From NCBI RefSeq assembly GCF_003073475.1, contig NZ_CP029033.1:1922001-1986000 (forward strand): DNA of 64,000 bases, in the 5' to 3' direction. Each line of letters begins with the position of its first letter. Position 1 is the first letter of the stretch. This document shows positions 18,878 through 28,199 of the stretch, one piece after another. The notes under the pieces were generated by a model. The model was given only the letters and a program-made list of their open reading frames with translations, made no database searches and had not been told where the DNA came from. This DNA comes from Actinobaculum sp. 313. Its GTDB lineage: Bacteria; Actinomycetota; Actinomycetes; Actinomycetales; Actinomycetaceae. Position numbers and translations under genes: made by a program.

Positions 18878-19503
18878 GTGAAGGAGCGATGGGTGGACCG
18901 CGTCATTACCGCGCCCCACGAACAACTCGCCGCCTGCTACCGCTCCTGTCTGCCCCTCACGCTGGATCACGAGCTCGGCTCGATCATGTTCAGCTGCATC
19001 TCAACCGGTGAATTCCACTTCCCCACCAAGAGGCGGCGCAAATGGCCGTCGAAACGGTCCGCAATGTTCTGTGCCGTGCCACGCACCTACTTATGACAAT
19101 GAGGAAATTGTGCGCCACATGGTTGCCGAACAGAGCGACCTGCGGGTGCCCAGCCGACTGCTTGCCCTCTGCCCACGCTGCGGCGAGTTGATGACGACGA
19201 ATCTGCGTGCCGATGACACCTTCGTGGAAGACGACGGCTGGCACGATGCGGCAGCTCGCTACCGCGACTTCTTGCAACGCCACGCCGAGGGGCGGGTGAT
19301 GTACTTAGAACTCAGTGTCGGTGGTAATACACCAGGTATTATCAAGTACGCCTTCTGGCGATCAACCGCCGCAAATCCGCATGCCACCTATGTGTGCAAA
19401 CCTTGGTCAGGCCTTCACCCCGCAGGTGATCGTCGACCGCGCGCTGCTGTTGACCACCGACTTGGCGGAACTGCTGAGCAACCTTCGTGGAACCGCCGAA
19501 TAG
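18878..19503 (+). pseudogene. decayed macrodomain / class M sirtuin (SirTM) fused by deletion
   Basis: The left part (18878 to about 19060) encodes the end of a macrodomain: EQLAACYRSCLPLTL and SIMFSCISTGEFHFPT. The following AAQMAVETVRNVL continues in another frame after a one-base loss near 19026. At about 19060 the sequence passes straight into a sirtuin of the SirTM class: QCSVPCHAPTYDNEEIV, the zinc ligands CPRCGELM, DDTFVEDDGWHDAAARY, LELSVGGNTPGIIKY. Near 19397 the frame shifts again into NLGQAFTPQVIVDRALL and a normal end. Both N-termini are missing. Macrodomain-SirTM operons are known to control ADP-ribosylation of lipoyl carrier proteins; here the pair is dead. Confidence 0.8.
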
Positions 19504-19649
19504 GCGGGGTCCCACCGCCATCCGCGTCGTCGACCGTTGTCCGCATCGGCGTGTGCCGGACGGGCCACGCAATCACGTTGCCCGTCAATCCACCAGAGCC
19601 GTTGAAGGCGCTGCACGAGTACCGACCGATAGCGGGTGCTGACCGCGAG

Positions 19650-19958
19650 TCACGGGGTTCGCCGTGACTCGTGGTCGCCCTGCGCACTGGGAGCAGTTGG
19701 CGCAGCTAGGAACGCCGACTCAGAGCTCTCCTTATCGCTGGGATAAACCGGCGGCTCCGCGGAGTTCGCTTCCGGTGTGTTCCGGTTCCGGATGAGGTGG
19801 ACAACGCAGACAATCACGATGGCGGTGATCGCGATACCTGCGATCCAGAAGTCGAACCTGAGGATGTTGTACATCAGGCCTTCACCTGCGGACGGCACAT
19901 CTTCTTCCCCGCGTGTGGCGGCCGCCGTCAATACCTGCATTGCCATGAGCATCCGCAT
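19650..19958 (-). CDS. small single-pass membrane protein
   Basis: 102 residues with one hydrophobic helix (WIAGIAITAIVIVCVVHLI, about residues 38-56) and a charged Ser/Glu-rich tail. It starts 11 nt after the ettA stop with GAAGGA upstream, so it is cotranscribed with ettA. No family recognised. The tail suggests a cytoplasmic end. Confidence 0.65.
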   Translation of the reverse strand: MRMLMAMQVLTAAATRGEEDVPSAGEGLMYNILRFDFWIAGIAITAIVIVCVVHLIRNRNTPEANSAEPPVYPSDKESSESAFLAAPTAPSAQGDHESRRTP

Positions 19959-19969
19959 TGGCCTGTCCT

Positions 19970-21652
19970 TCAGTCTCGCGTTAGCTTGCGGTAGGTCACC
20001 GAATGCGGATGAACTGCCTCCGGCCCCAATCGGTCGACCTTGTTCTTCTCGTAGGCTTCAAAATTACCTTCGAACCAGTACCAGGCCGCCGGATCGTCAT
20101 CAGTACCCTCGTAAGCCAAGATATGGGTAGCGACACGATCCAGGAACCAGCGGTCGTGCGTGATGACCACGGCACACCCTGGGAACTGAAGCAGTGCGTT
20201 CTCCAGCGAGGAGAGGGTCTCCACATCCAAGTCGTTGGTCGGCTCGTCGAGGAGCAGGAGGTTCCCGCCCTGTTTGAGGGTCAGAGCCAGATTCAGGCGG
20301 TTGCGTTCTCCACCCGAGAGCACACCTGCCTTCTTCTGCTGGTCCGGCCCCTTAAAACCGAAGGCGGAGACGTAGGCACGCGACGGCATTTCTACATTGC
20401 CCACCTGAATGTAGTCCAACCCGTCCGATACCACTTCCCACAGGGTTTTCTCCCCGTCGATTCCCGCTCGGTTCTGATCGACGTAGGAGAGCTTCACCGT
20501 CTCGCCGATCTTCAGCGTCCCGGCGTCCAGCGGCTCGAGGCCGACGATGGTCTTGAACAGCGTGGTCTTTCCAACGCCGTTGGGGCCAATAACTCCCACA
20601 ATTCCATTGCGAGGAAGGGAGAATGACAATCCGTTGATTAGGGTGCGATCACCGAAGCCCTTCTTGAGGTCGGTTGCCTCCAACACCACGGATCCGAGCC
20701 GCGGCCCTGGAGGAATCTGAATCTCCTCGAAGTCCAGCTTACGGGTGCGTTCAGCCTCCGCAGCCATTTCCTCGTAGCGTTCCAAACGCGCCTTGGACTT
20801 GGCTTGGCGCCCCTTAGCGGATGACCGCACCCACTCGAGCTCATCCTTCAGACGCTTGGCCAGTTTCGCATCGCGCTTGCCCTGAATCTCCAAGCGGGCT
20901 TGCTTGGTTTCAAGATACGTGGAGTAGTTGCCCTCGTAGGGATACAGACGCCCACGATCCACCTCGGCGATCCAGCTGGCAACGTGGTCAAGGAAATAAC
21001 GGTCGTGCGTGACCGCAATAATCGCTCCCGCGTACTGCTGGAGATGCTGCTCCAGCCAAAGCACGGATTCCGCATCAAGGTGGTTCGTCGGCTCGTCGAG
21101 CAGCAGCAGATCGGGCGCTTCCAGCAGCAGCTTGCACAGGGCCACGCGGCGGCGCTCGCCACCGGAGAGCACGGACACCGGAGTGTCACCGGGAGGGCAA
21201 CGCAGAGCATCCATGGCCTGTTGCAACTGGGCGTCCAGATCCCATGCATTGGCCGCATCAATTTCCGCCTGTAACTTGCCCATCTCATCCATCAGCGCAT
21301 CGAAATCAGCGTCCGGATCGGCCATTTGTTCACCGATCTCGTTGAATCGATGAATCTTGGTGATGATATCGGCCCGGCCCTCCTGCACGTTCTCCAGGAC
21401 CGTCTTCTCTTCATCCAACGGCGGTTCCTGTTGCAGAATGCCGACAGTGTAGCCAGGGCTGAGGCGCGCCTCCCCGTTTGACGGTTCGTCAAGGCCTGCC
21501 ATGATCTTCAGGATCGTTGACTTGCCCGCACCATTCGGGCCAACCATGCCGATTTTCGCTCCCGGATAAAACGCCATGGTCACGTCATCGAGGATCGTCT
21601 TATCGCCGACACGCTTGTAGGCGTGAATCATCTGGTAGATGTACTCTGCCAC
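19970..21652 (-). CDS. ettA: ABC-F protein, energy-dependent translational throttle EttA
   Basis: A cytosolic ABC-F ATPase that binds the ribosomal E site and gates entry into elongation according to ATP/ADP. 560 residues with two ATPase domains: Walker A GPNGAGKST near residue 36 and GPNGVGKTT in the second; signature LSGGERRRVAL and LSGGERNRLNLA; Walker B LLLLDEPTNHLD and LLLLDEPTNDLD. The linker and the arm (AEVDRGRLYPYEGNYSTYLE) match EttA rather than Uup. A small membrane protein gene follows in the same operon. Confidence 0.95.
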   Translation of the reverse strand: MAEYIYQMIHAYKRVGDKTILDDVTMAFYPGAKIGMVGPNGAGKSTILKIMAGLDEPSNGEARLSPGYTVGILQQEPPLDEEKTVLENVQEGRADIITKIHRFNEIGEQMADPDADFDALMDEMGKLQAEIDAANAWDLDAQLQQAMDALRCPPGDTPVSVLSGGERRRVALCKLLLEAPDLLLLDEPTNHLDAESVLWLEQHLQQYAGAIIAVTHDRYFLDHVASWIAEVDRGRLYPYEGNYSTYLETKQARLEIQGKRDAKLAKRLKDELEWVRSSAKGRQAKSKARLERYEEMAAEAERTRKLDFEEIQIPPGPRLGSVVLEATDLKKGFGDRTLINGLSFSLPRNGIVGVIGPNGVGKTTLFKTIVGLEPLDAGTLKIGETVKLSYVDQNRAGIDGEKTLWEVVSDGLDYIQVGNVEMPSRAYVSAFGFKGPDQQKKAGVLSGGERNRLNLALTLKQGGNLLLLDEPTNDLDVETLSSLENALLQFPGCAVVITHDRWFLDRVATHILAYEGTDDDPAAWYWFEGNFEAYEKNKVDRLGPEAVHPHSVTYRKLTRD

Positions 21653-21832
21653 TGTTCTCCATCCGCTGTATCAAGACTCTGGCCGCCCGGGCAAGCAAAC
21701 GGCCCTCGTACAGGATACAACCCCGGCACCAACCGTTGAAAAATACCGGCGTGAGGCTCCTACCACCATCGAGGCGCACCTGCGTCACGCCGCCGGTGAA
21801 CAGCGTGCGCACAGCATCCTTGCGGCATATCG

Positions 21833-22428
21833 CTATACCATCACGGCGCTCAGGTTACCCGCCGGATCGGGCCCACTCTGACTTTGCTCCTCCGCAGGAA
21901 AATCCGCCGACACCGGCTGGAGCGCGGACTGCTCGCCATCCAGTTCGTTAGAGTCCCCGTTCCCACCGGTGCCCGTGTTGCCTTCCTCCTCCAGGTAGGC
22001 CCGTAATGGTTCCGTGTTGCTGGCCGACTCACGTGGCTCTCCGTCAACCGGATCGAGGGCTTTCTGCCGTGTCTTGACGAATTTTGCCTGGCCGGTACTC
22101 AGTTCGATGCCGAAGGCATCGGCGACGATCACGTTTTCGCTATGGTTATGCCCCTCTTTATCGGTCCAGGTACGCGTGTTCAACCTGCCACGCACCAGCA
22201 CCGGGTGCCCCGCCGTACGCATTCAGCGACATTCGTACCGAGGTCGCCATAGCACCGCACCGAATACCAGGACGTCGTTCCGTTCTCGAAAGTACGCGTG
22301 TCACGTCTGAAGTTGCGCGGCGTTACACCCACGCGGACGAGTGAGGTCGTGCGTCCGAGGGCGTTGCTGAACACCGTCGGATCTGCGCCGACGTACCCGC
22401 GGATGGCGATAAGCGTTTCATTAGACAT
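21833..22428 (-). pseudogene. ssb: single-stranded DNA-binding protein, frameshifted
   Basis: The OB fold begins at ATG 22428 (ETLIAIRGYVGADPTVF) with AAGGAAG upstream and runs to SVRCYGDLGTNVAECVRRG. It then continues in another frame as HPVLVRGRLNTRTWTDKEGH, AFGIELSTGQAKFVKTR, and a long acidic tail. The break is at the G run at 22208-22211 (four G on the coding strand), and adding one G restores a protein of about 198 residues. The tail does not end in the DDDIPF-type tip of a replicative SSB, so this is a paralogue. Either a sequencing error or a true break. Confidence 0.85.
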
Positions 22429-22621
22429 TGGGTTCTTCCTTTCTGTACCTACCACTTGGCACGGGTCAAGCATCCGCGATTGAAGGTTGGAAAGGAAGAA
22501 AGGTGCGATCTGCTGTGGAAAACAAGACCATTTCCGTGCCTGTGGGGATCGCGAGCCGCGCGTGCGTGAGCACTTCGTTTGCCGTTTTGTACGTACTCCG
22601 GCACCGCGCCGCGCCAACGAA

Positions 22622-22750
22622 CTAACGGCAATCCGATTCCAACTCGCTGGTCAATGCGGCAGCTTCGCGGATGATTTGATCGGGTACGTATCCGATTAGC
22701 GACGATTCACCCCAGACCACGCCCAGAACATCAAAGACTCCGCCGGGCAT
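22622..22750 (-). CDS. small ORF, 42 residues, upstream of ssb
   Basis: ATG 22750 to TAG 22622, reading PGGVFDVLGVVWGESSLIGY and ending in ALTSELESDCR. Its composition is protein-like (balanced helix former residues at the end) but no clear ribosome site precedes it and I know no family. It could be the C-terminal remnant of a decayed gene between the GTPase gene and ssb. Confidence 0.35.
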   Translation of the reverse strand: MPGGVFDVLGVVWGESSLIGYVPDQIIREAAALTSELESDCR

Positions 22751-22847
22751 CGCGAGTCCCCGCGGCCCAGTGCGTCACACGCGCCATGCAAAATCCGCGT
22801 CAAGCATTTGCACGAGGGTTCGTGGCCTAGGGGCTGACCCCAGTGGG

Positions 22848-24575
22848 TTACACCTCAAGTGCTTCACGGGCAAGCCGATGCCGGTCCAACACGGATGCCG
22901 CGGTTTCCACCAAGGTCTCTTTTGTACTCTGCGCAATCGCCTGTGTAGCGGCGGCCTCGTACTGCTCGGCGGAGCGAACTCCCGCAGTTGCCTGCATGCG
23001 CAAGCCCACGACCCACAACACCGCACCAAGGGCCAGCCCTCCCACCGCGAGAGCGATACGCGCGGGCAGAACTCTCACTGGCACTCCAATAATGGCAAGA
23101 ACAATGCCGACAACAGCGAGCAGGCTGCCGAGCACTCCAAGAACGATGGTGGGCTTACGGGACACCGCTGGCACCGGCACTCCCCGTAACGCGAGTGCGA
23201 TTGCTCGCCGCACGCGATCCGGATCGGGAATTGCCTCCGCAACCGCATCCTGCCACCGTGCAGGCAATCCGGTGCGCACATGTGATAACCATGCGTCACG
23301 CGCCGCAACCACCATGGAGGCAGCGGGCCGTTCCGGTTTGGCAATGGCACTCTGCCCCAACGTACGCCCCGCCTGCCGCAAGGACTCTACGACAGCGGGA
23401 ATACCACAGGCACTGACAATCTGCTCGTTCGTCGCCTCAACCACCTCGCCGTCCAGTTCCGCCTCGCCGTCGCCCACACTTACGGCCAGGCGACGTCGTA
23501 TCGCGTCCAACTCGGCTTGAGCGGTCGCAATGCCGGCCTCCGTAGTTTGAACGGCGTCGCGCAAGGCCTGCCGAATCGGTTCCAAGCCCTCGTGATTCAA
23601 CGCCGATGCCGCATGGACCGGAACGCCCTCCAAGCCGTCCTCCTCCAGCAGGCGAATCACATCGGCCACCAAGGCGTCATAGCCTGCGGGCGGAATGGTA
23701 TCCACCTGATTGAGGACCACGATCATATGGTCCTTCCGTGCCCGCATCGCAGCCAGGTATGACTCGTGAATGAGATGATCGGCGTACTTCTGTGGATCGA
23801 GTATCCAGACAAGCACATCAACCATCGGCAACAGCCGATCAACCATCATCGAGTGCCCCACGGCAATCGAGTCGTGGTCGGGCAGGTCCAGTAGCACGAG
23901 CCCATCCATGGAGTCCCGACCCGCCGTGAGAATCGACTCATGGTTAATCCGCCGATTCGGGCTAACGCCCAACATATCCAAGAGCTTCGTGGCATCGGCA
24001 TTCCACACACAGGCCGTCGCCTGTTCCGTTGTCGGGCGGATTTCCCCCGCATCGGCAAAGTCCAGCTCTGTCAGCGCATTGAACAGCGTTGACTTACCGG
24101 ATCCAGTACCACCGGCCAACGCGGCAACGGTGAGGCCAATGCCCGCGCCTAGGCGCTCCTGAGCGCCCAGCAGTTCCTTACGCACACGCGCCGCCAAGAA
24201 CGGGTCGATGCACTCACCGCCGGCTTCAACCGCCAAGCCCAGTTTCTCCAAACGCTCCGTCACATCGGCAACACTGGCGCGTCCGGTAATCGGCCCGCCC
24301 ACTCCACGGGCGTCATCATCGCCCGATTCTTCAGTATCGTTCGCGGGTGCGACTGGAGTGTCATCCTCCGCGTCGTTCTGACCATCGACGTCACCCTCGG
24401 CGTCGTCGGCGAGAGAGGCCTCTTCCGTTCCGGTATCCGCTCGATCTGCTGCCCCGGCGAATTCCTCGGCATTAGATGCAAGTTCCTCGTCGACGCCCAC
24501 GGCCCCCTCACCCGGCCCGTCTACCTTTGCAGCCCGATCCTCCGGCACCGCATCCAGATCGCCATTGTCAGCCAC
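22848..24575 (-). CDS. P-loop GTPase of the dynamin/YfjP type with C-terminal membrane helices
   Basis: 575 residues from GTG 24575, which has AAGGGGG upstream and starts 5 nt before the previous stop is passed. Order: acidic low-complexity N-terminus (about 100 residues rich in Glu/Asp/Ala), G1 GGTGSGKSTLFN, G3 DLPDHDSIAVG, G4 LNQVDTI, helical region, and a hydrophobic pair near the end (IVLGVLGSLLAVVGIVLAII and ALAVGGLALGAVLWVVGL). This suggests a membrane-linked GTPase. It is the second gene of a pair with 24580-26148, which lacks the membrane helices. Role unknown. Confidence 0.8.
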   Translation of the reverse strand: MADNGDLDAVPEDRAAKVDGPGEGAVGVDEELASNAEEFAGAADRADTGTEEASLADDAEGDVDGQNDAEDDTPVAPANDTEESGDDDARGVGGPITGRASVADVTERLEKLGLAVEAGGECIDPFLAARVRKELLGAQERLGAGIGLTVAALAGGTGSGKSTLFNALTELDFADAGEIRPTTEQATACVWNADATKLLDMLGVSPNRRINHESILTAGRDSMDGLVLLDLPDHDSIAVGHSMMVDRLLPMVDVLVWILDPQKYADHLIHESYLAAMRARKDHMIVVLNQVDTIPPAGYDALVADVIRLLEEDGLEGVPVHAASALNHEGLEPIRQALRDAVQTTEAGIATAQAELDAIRRRLAVSVGDGEAELDGEVVEATNEQIVSACGIPAVVESLRQAGRTLGQSAIAKPERPAASMVVAARDAWLSHVRTGLPARWQDAVAEAIPDPDRVRRAIALALRGVPVPAVSRKPTIVLGVLGSLLAVVGIVLAIIGVPVRVLPARIALAVGGLALGAVLWVVGLRMQATAGVRSAEQYEAAATQAIAQSTKETLVETAASVLDRHRLAREALEV

Positions 24576-24579
24576 GTGC

Positions 24580-26148
24580 TCATGCCCCCTTTGCCTGATT
24601 CTGAGCGAGATATTCACTGGCACGCAAACGTAACTGACGGCCGTTACCAATGGGAATCTCGTCAAGTACAGAAGTGTATGCCGCCGCGGCTTGATCCACC
24701 GCACCTTCCAGCCGCTCCGCCAGTTTTTCACGCGCAGGGCGTAGAACTTCGGCAACTCCCAACACACGAAGCGCCTGCTCGGCTCCCCCAACACCGCCTG
24801 CCGCGGACCCGAGCAGCGCCGCAACGCCCGAGGGTGTCAACCACGGATTGTCCGGTACTGTTTGTGCCATCACTGTAAGGTCAGAATGCCACTGCGAGAC
24901 GGCATCGGCAACAATTCCGCGCACCGAAAGCCGCTTATGCCCTTCCTCCCGGTACTCCACAGTCTGCACAACGGTTTCGCCCCACACCTTCTGGATCGCT
25001 TCATCCGCGGAAATTAGCGCCTGGTTGAGCCCCACGCGAATGGAGGTGAGGACGCCATCGAACACGGAACCTGCAGCGGCGTCGCGCTCCACCTTGCGCC
25101 GTCGCTGCAGTAGCCCCGGACGTTCACCGGCCGCTAGTGACGCCAGTGCGCCGCCAGTAGAAGCGAAGGACAACCACGATGTGGTTGGTGCGCCATGGCC
25201 GTAGCGTCCCAGGCGCGCGTTTGATGCAACTCTGCTCCGTGGTTCCTCGGCGGCTTGCCGCGCCTTCTCCGCCAAGTCCTGGACTGCGGCCGCCTGCAAC
25301 TCCACCGCCTCCGACAGGTCGAGCAGTTCACGTCGCAGCTCCGGCAGCATGGCCTGCGTTGTCCGGTCTACCAGTGCTGTGCCCAGTTTCGCGGCAGCGA
25401 TAACCTCGAGCCACTCCCGAAACACCGCGACGTCCTCCGGCTCCAGCAAGCCTTCATGTGGCCCGGCATCGTTGATCAGCATCAATGGATCCTCACCGAT
25501 CCCTGTCGCTTCCATACGGCTAAGCAGGTCGCTGCGCACCGCTTCCAAGGCTCGTTCGGGGATACGGTTGAGGACGACTGCGGTTGTCATTCCGCGACGA
25601 TGTGCGTCTGCCAGGGTATCCCACGCCAGAGCATCCCCGTACCGGGCTGCCGTCGTCACGAACACCCAGAGATCGGCGGCGTCCAGCAACCGCCGCGAAA
25701 GCTCCCGGTTCCCGGCATCCACGGAGTCCAGGTCCGGGGCATCTACTAGCACAATGCCCGGAACTGCGCCTTCACTGACTACGACCTTGCCCATCTCAAG
25801 GAGCGCGTGATCCTCCATCGCCGCAGCGTTAGATGGGTGCACGGCGATCGCCGGAAAACGTGTTGTCGGTCGTAGCACCGAGGCGGGCGATGCCTCCTCG
25901 CCCAAAATCGAGTTGAAAATGGTGGACTTTCCAGCTCCCGACGACCCTCCGAGTACAACAACTGCTGGCAGATCCGCTTGGCGCAGGTGCGGGAGGATAC
26001 GCGTCTTGAGTTGCGTGAGGAGCTGCTGGCGCGATTCAGAGAGTTCGCGAGAACCGGGCATGTCGAGCGGCAGCCGGGCATTCTCCAGCGCAGAAATGGT
26101 ACGTGCGACAAGATCGACCAAATCGCGATGCGTGGTTGCAGACTTCAC
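24580..26148 (-). CDS. P-loop GTPase, partner of the membrane GTPase
   Basis: About 522 residues from GTG 26148, chosen because of GGAGAATA upstream; a longer ORF starts at 26199. G1 GGSSGAGKSTIFN at about residue 68, G2/G3 region DAPDLDSVDAGNRELSRRLL, G4 NRIPE, then a mainly helical C-terminal half rich in Ala/Leu/Glu. There are no long membrane helices. The stop is 5 nt from the start of the next GTPase, so the two are translationally coupled and probably form one complex (inference). Such tandem GTPases are widespread in actinobacteria but poorly characterised. Confidence 0.8.
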   Translation of the reverse strand: MKSATTHRDLVDLVARTISALENARLPLDMPGSRELSESRQQLLTQLKTRILPHLRQADLPAVVVLGGSSGAGKSTIFNSILGEEASPASVLRPTTRFPAIAVHPSNAAAMEDHALLEMGKVVVSEGAVPGIVLVDAPDLDSVDAGNRELSRRLLDAADLWVFVTTAARYGDALAWDTLADAHRRGMTTAVVLNRIPERALEAVRSDLLSRMEATGIGEDPLMLINDAGPHEGLLEPEDVAVFREWLEVIAAAKLGTALVDRTTQAMLPELRRELLDLSEAVELQAAAVQDLAEKARQAAEEPRSRVASNARLGRYGHGAPTTSWLSFASTGGALASLAAGERPGLLQRRRKVERDAAAGSVFDGVLTSIRVGLNQALISADEAIQKVWGETVVQTVEYREEGHKRLSVRGIVADAVSQWHSDLTVMAQTVPDNPWLTPSGVAALLGSAAGGVGGAEQALRVLGVAEVLRPAREKLAERLEGAVDQAAAAYTSVLDEIPIGNGRQLRLRASEYLAQNQAKGA

Positions 26149-26266
26149 GCGCCTATTCTCCGCCACTTTGCAGGAAAAGTGGCGGATCACTCGCGGCATG
26201 TGGCAAAAGAATTGGTACTTGCGCCTTCCTCGGGTACATTAAGGGGGCCAGGATTCACCTGGGTCC

Positions 26267-26339
26267 GCCTCCATAGCTCAATGGATAGAGCAACGGCCTT
26301 CTAATCCGTAGGTTTCCGGTTCGAGTCCGGATGGGGGCG
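26267..26339 (+). tRNA. tRNA-Arg (anticodon TCT)
   Basis: A cloverleaf folds: acceptor GCCTCCA / TGGGGGC with a T-G wobble, D arm GCTC...GAGC, anticodon loop CTTCTAA with anticodon TCT, T arm TCCGG TTCGAGT CCGGA, discriminator G. CCA is not encoded. The anticodon stem has one mismatch at its inner end. Reads AGA codons, which are rare in this GC-rich DNA. Confidence 0.93.
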
Positions 26340-26398
26340 CAACCACATACCGCACCAGCACGCGAAGTCTGCCTCTTACGCCCGGCGCACCGGAACTT

Positions 26399-26707
26399 CT
26401 ACCCTTCGGCTACAAGCGCACGCATCACCGCGCGAGCGCACTTTTCACGCAGGTCGTGCACGCTGCGAGCAAAAGCCGCGACGAAACGCGAGTCCGTACC
26501 GAGTTCGCCGAACACCTGCTGGTCCGAGATGAAGGCCTCATCCTCTCCGACACACTGCCGCGCCGCAAGCTGCTGCAAGCGCTCCCCCTGCTTGTCGTCG
26601 ACGACGATTGTGGAACCGTCCTCAGCTGTGCCTTCCTCGCCCAGGTCCCAGGCGGCGCACAGCGCGGCTCCCAGTTGGATAGGACCGGAAGCGAGGTTGT
26701 CGCGCAC
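26399..26707 (-). pseudogene. C-terminal remnant of a mannitol/polyol dehydrogenase
   Basis: The 102-codon frame reads RDNLASGPIQLGAALCAAWDL, then LQQLAARQ, AFISDQQVFGELGTDSRFVAAF and ALVAEG. This order matches the C-terminal helical domain of the mannitol dehydrogenase family. About the first 300 residues, with the Rossmann fold, are absent; upstream sequence carries stops. It sits between tRNA-Arg and orn. Likely a deletion remnant. Confidence 0.6.
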
Positions 26708-26929
26708 GGTGGGTAGTTACTGGCTGCCGACGGACCCGTGACGACCGCGGAGCACCCGCTGAACCGTACCCGCGCCATGTTGGCTGCCAGTGTAGCACTC
26801 GGTTCCAAGCGAAAATGACCCAGCTCCAGAGCCCCATCCAATGGAGTACATCCCACCTGGATCCAGACCCGGAGCATCACACCTCCTCTCACAACACAAC
26901 ACCTTCGTCCACTGCGGCGTGCAGGCGAG

Positions 26930-26935
26930 TACACT
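26930..26935 (+). promoter_or_regulatory. -10 box TACACT seven nt before the orn GTG (leaderless mRNA likely)
   Basis: TACACT is followed by seven bases and then the GTG at 26943. Transcription from this box would start at or beside the start codon, leaving no leader and no ribosome site; none is visible. Leaderless mRNAs starting with GTG or ATG are common in actinobacteria. Confidence 0.5.
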
Positions 26936-26942
26936 TGCCGCC

Positions 26943-27608
26943 GTGACTACCCATGATGCAGCAACTCGTGAACCGAATACCCCTATCGTGTGGATCGACT
27001 GCGAGATGACCGGCCTAGACATCGACGTCGACGAGCTCGTCGAGGTCTCCGTCGTAATCACCGATTCCGATCTAACTCCGGTCGACGCGGGGATTGACCT
27101 CATCATCAAGCCCACACCGGGTGCCGTCGAACATATGGGAGACTTCGTTCGCCAGATGCACACCAACTCCGGGTTGATTAAGGAATGGGAAGGTGGCCTT
27201 GAACTGGGCGAGGCCTCAGCACAAGTCCTCGACTACATCAAGCGTCACGTACCCGAGGCCCGCAGGGCTCCACTGGGTGGCAATTCCGTGGGCACGGATA
27301 GGACCTTCCTCGCCAAATACATGCCGGAAGTCGTCGAGCATTTGCACTATCGGGTAGTTGATGTCTCCTCCATTAAAGAACTCGCCAAACGGTGGTACCC
27401 ACGCGCCTATTTCGCTTCACCGGAGAAGACCGGCAACCACCGTGCCCTCGGTGATATCTACGATTCGATTGACGAGTTGCGCTACTACCGGAGCGTTCTT
27501 ATGCCGGACGGCGAGGGCCCGACGACGGCGCACTGCAAAACCGCGGCCGCTACCGCCGCCGGCACAACCGCCCGCATCGCGCAAGCCCCGCAAACCGCAG
27601 AAGGCTAG
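26943..27608 (+). CDS. orn: oligoribonuclease
   Basis: 3'-5' exonuclease that degrades di- to pentanucleotide RNAs, including pGpG; cytoplasmic dimer. 221 residues from GTG 26943. DEDDh catalytic residues: D and E in WIDCEMTGLD, D in GTDRTF, H and D in NHRALGDIYD. The usual length is about 180-215; here a C-terminal Ala/Thr/Pro-rich extension of about 30 residues follows RSVLMPDGEG. Upstream open frame to 26841 is not Orn-like. Confidence 0.95.
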   Translation: MTTHDAATREPNTPIVWIDCEMTGLDIDVDELVEVSVVITDSDLTPVDAGIDLIIKPTPGAVEHMGDFVRQMHTNSGLIKEWEGGLELGEASAQVLDYIKRHVPEARRAPLGGNSVGTDRTFLAKYMPEVVEHLHYRVVDVSSIKELAKRWYPRAYFASPEKTGNHRALGDIYDSIDELRYYRSVLMPDGEGPTTAHCKTAAATAAGTTARIAQAPQTAEG

Positions 27609-27751
27609 CACCCGGCGACTCCTTGACGAGGGCGCTGCGGGTTTCCCGCCGTAACGATCGCCGTTGCAAACGACACCACCAACCTCGAATAAGCGCGAGT
27701 CGGCTGCGCACCTGCGCAGAGCTTTTGAGGCCTCCGAGCGCGTGCGGCCTT

Positions 27752-28068
27752 TCAGGCAACCGTATCCGGATAGACCGCCAACTCCACCAGGTTTCCATCC
27801 GGGTCGCCCAGGTACACCGATTCCATCGGCCTAAGCGCTCCGGTTCGTTGCAGCGGTCCCAGTTCTGTGGTGAGTCCGGCCCGTCGGAGGTCGGCGACGA
27901 CGTCGTCCATCGGGGCGCGGACCGCAAAGCACATGTCGGCGCTGCCGGGAGTGACGGCACCGGCATGCTGCTCCAACTCATGTCCGCGCTGATGAAGCTT
28001 GATTTTGGACTGGCCGAAGCGCAGCGCTCACCAGACTGGTCGAGAGCGACCAGGCGATCAAAGCCCAC
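27752..28068 (-). pseudogene. VOC/glyoxalase-fold protein, truncated and frameshifted
   Basis: A piece starting RLVALDQSGER shifts frame near 28023 and continues LRFGQSKIKLHQRGHELEQ, MCFAVRAPMDDVVADLRRAG, and LGDPDGNLVELAVYP, the second beta-alpha-beta-beta-beta unit of a VOC domain. Restoring one C (CGCCTG in place of CGCTG) rejoins the frames. The first 40 or so residues of the domain are absent, replaced by CTGGTGAGC-type short repeats (28000-28110). Metal ligands H in LHQRG and E in NLVELAV remain. Confidence 0.72.
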
Positions 28069-28199
28069 TGCTCACCAGAGCGAGGCCCACCGTTTACCAG
28101 ACTACCCGGAGGGTGCCTCCACTGCTCTTGAGGCCCCACGGTCCCTCAGGCTGCTACGCCCCCACTCACACACCTTCCCGGGCGGTGCCACTAACCAGA

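Noticed and set aside
22622-22750. Small ORF as certain gene
   Set aside because: Listed only at low confidence because no ribosome site or family supports it.
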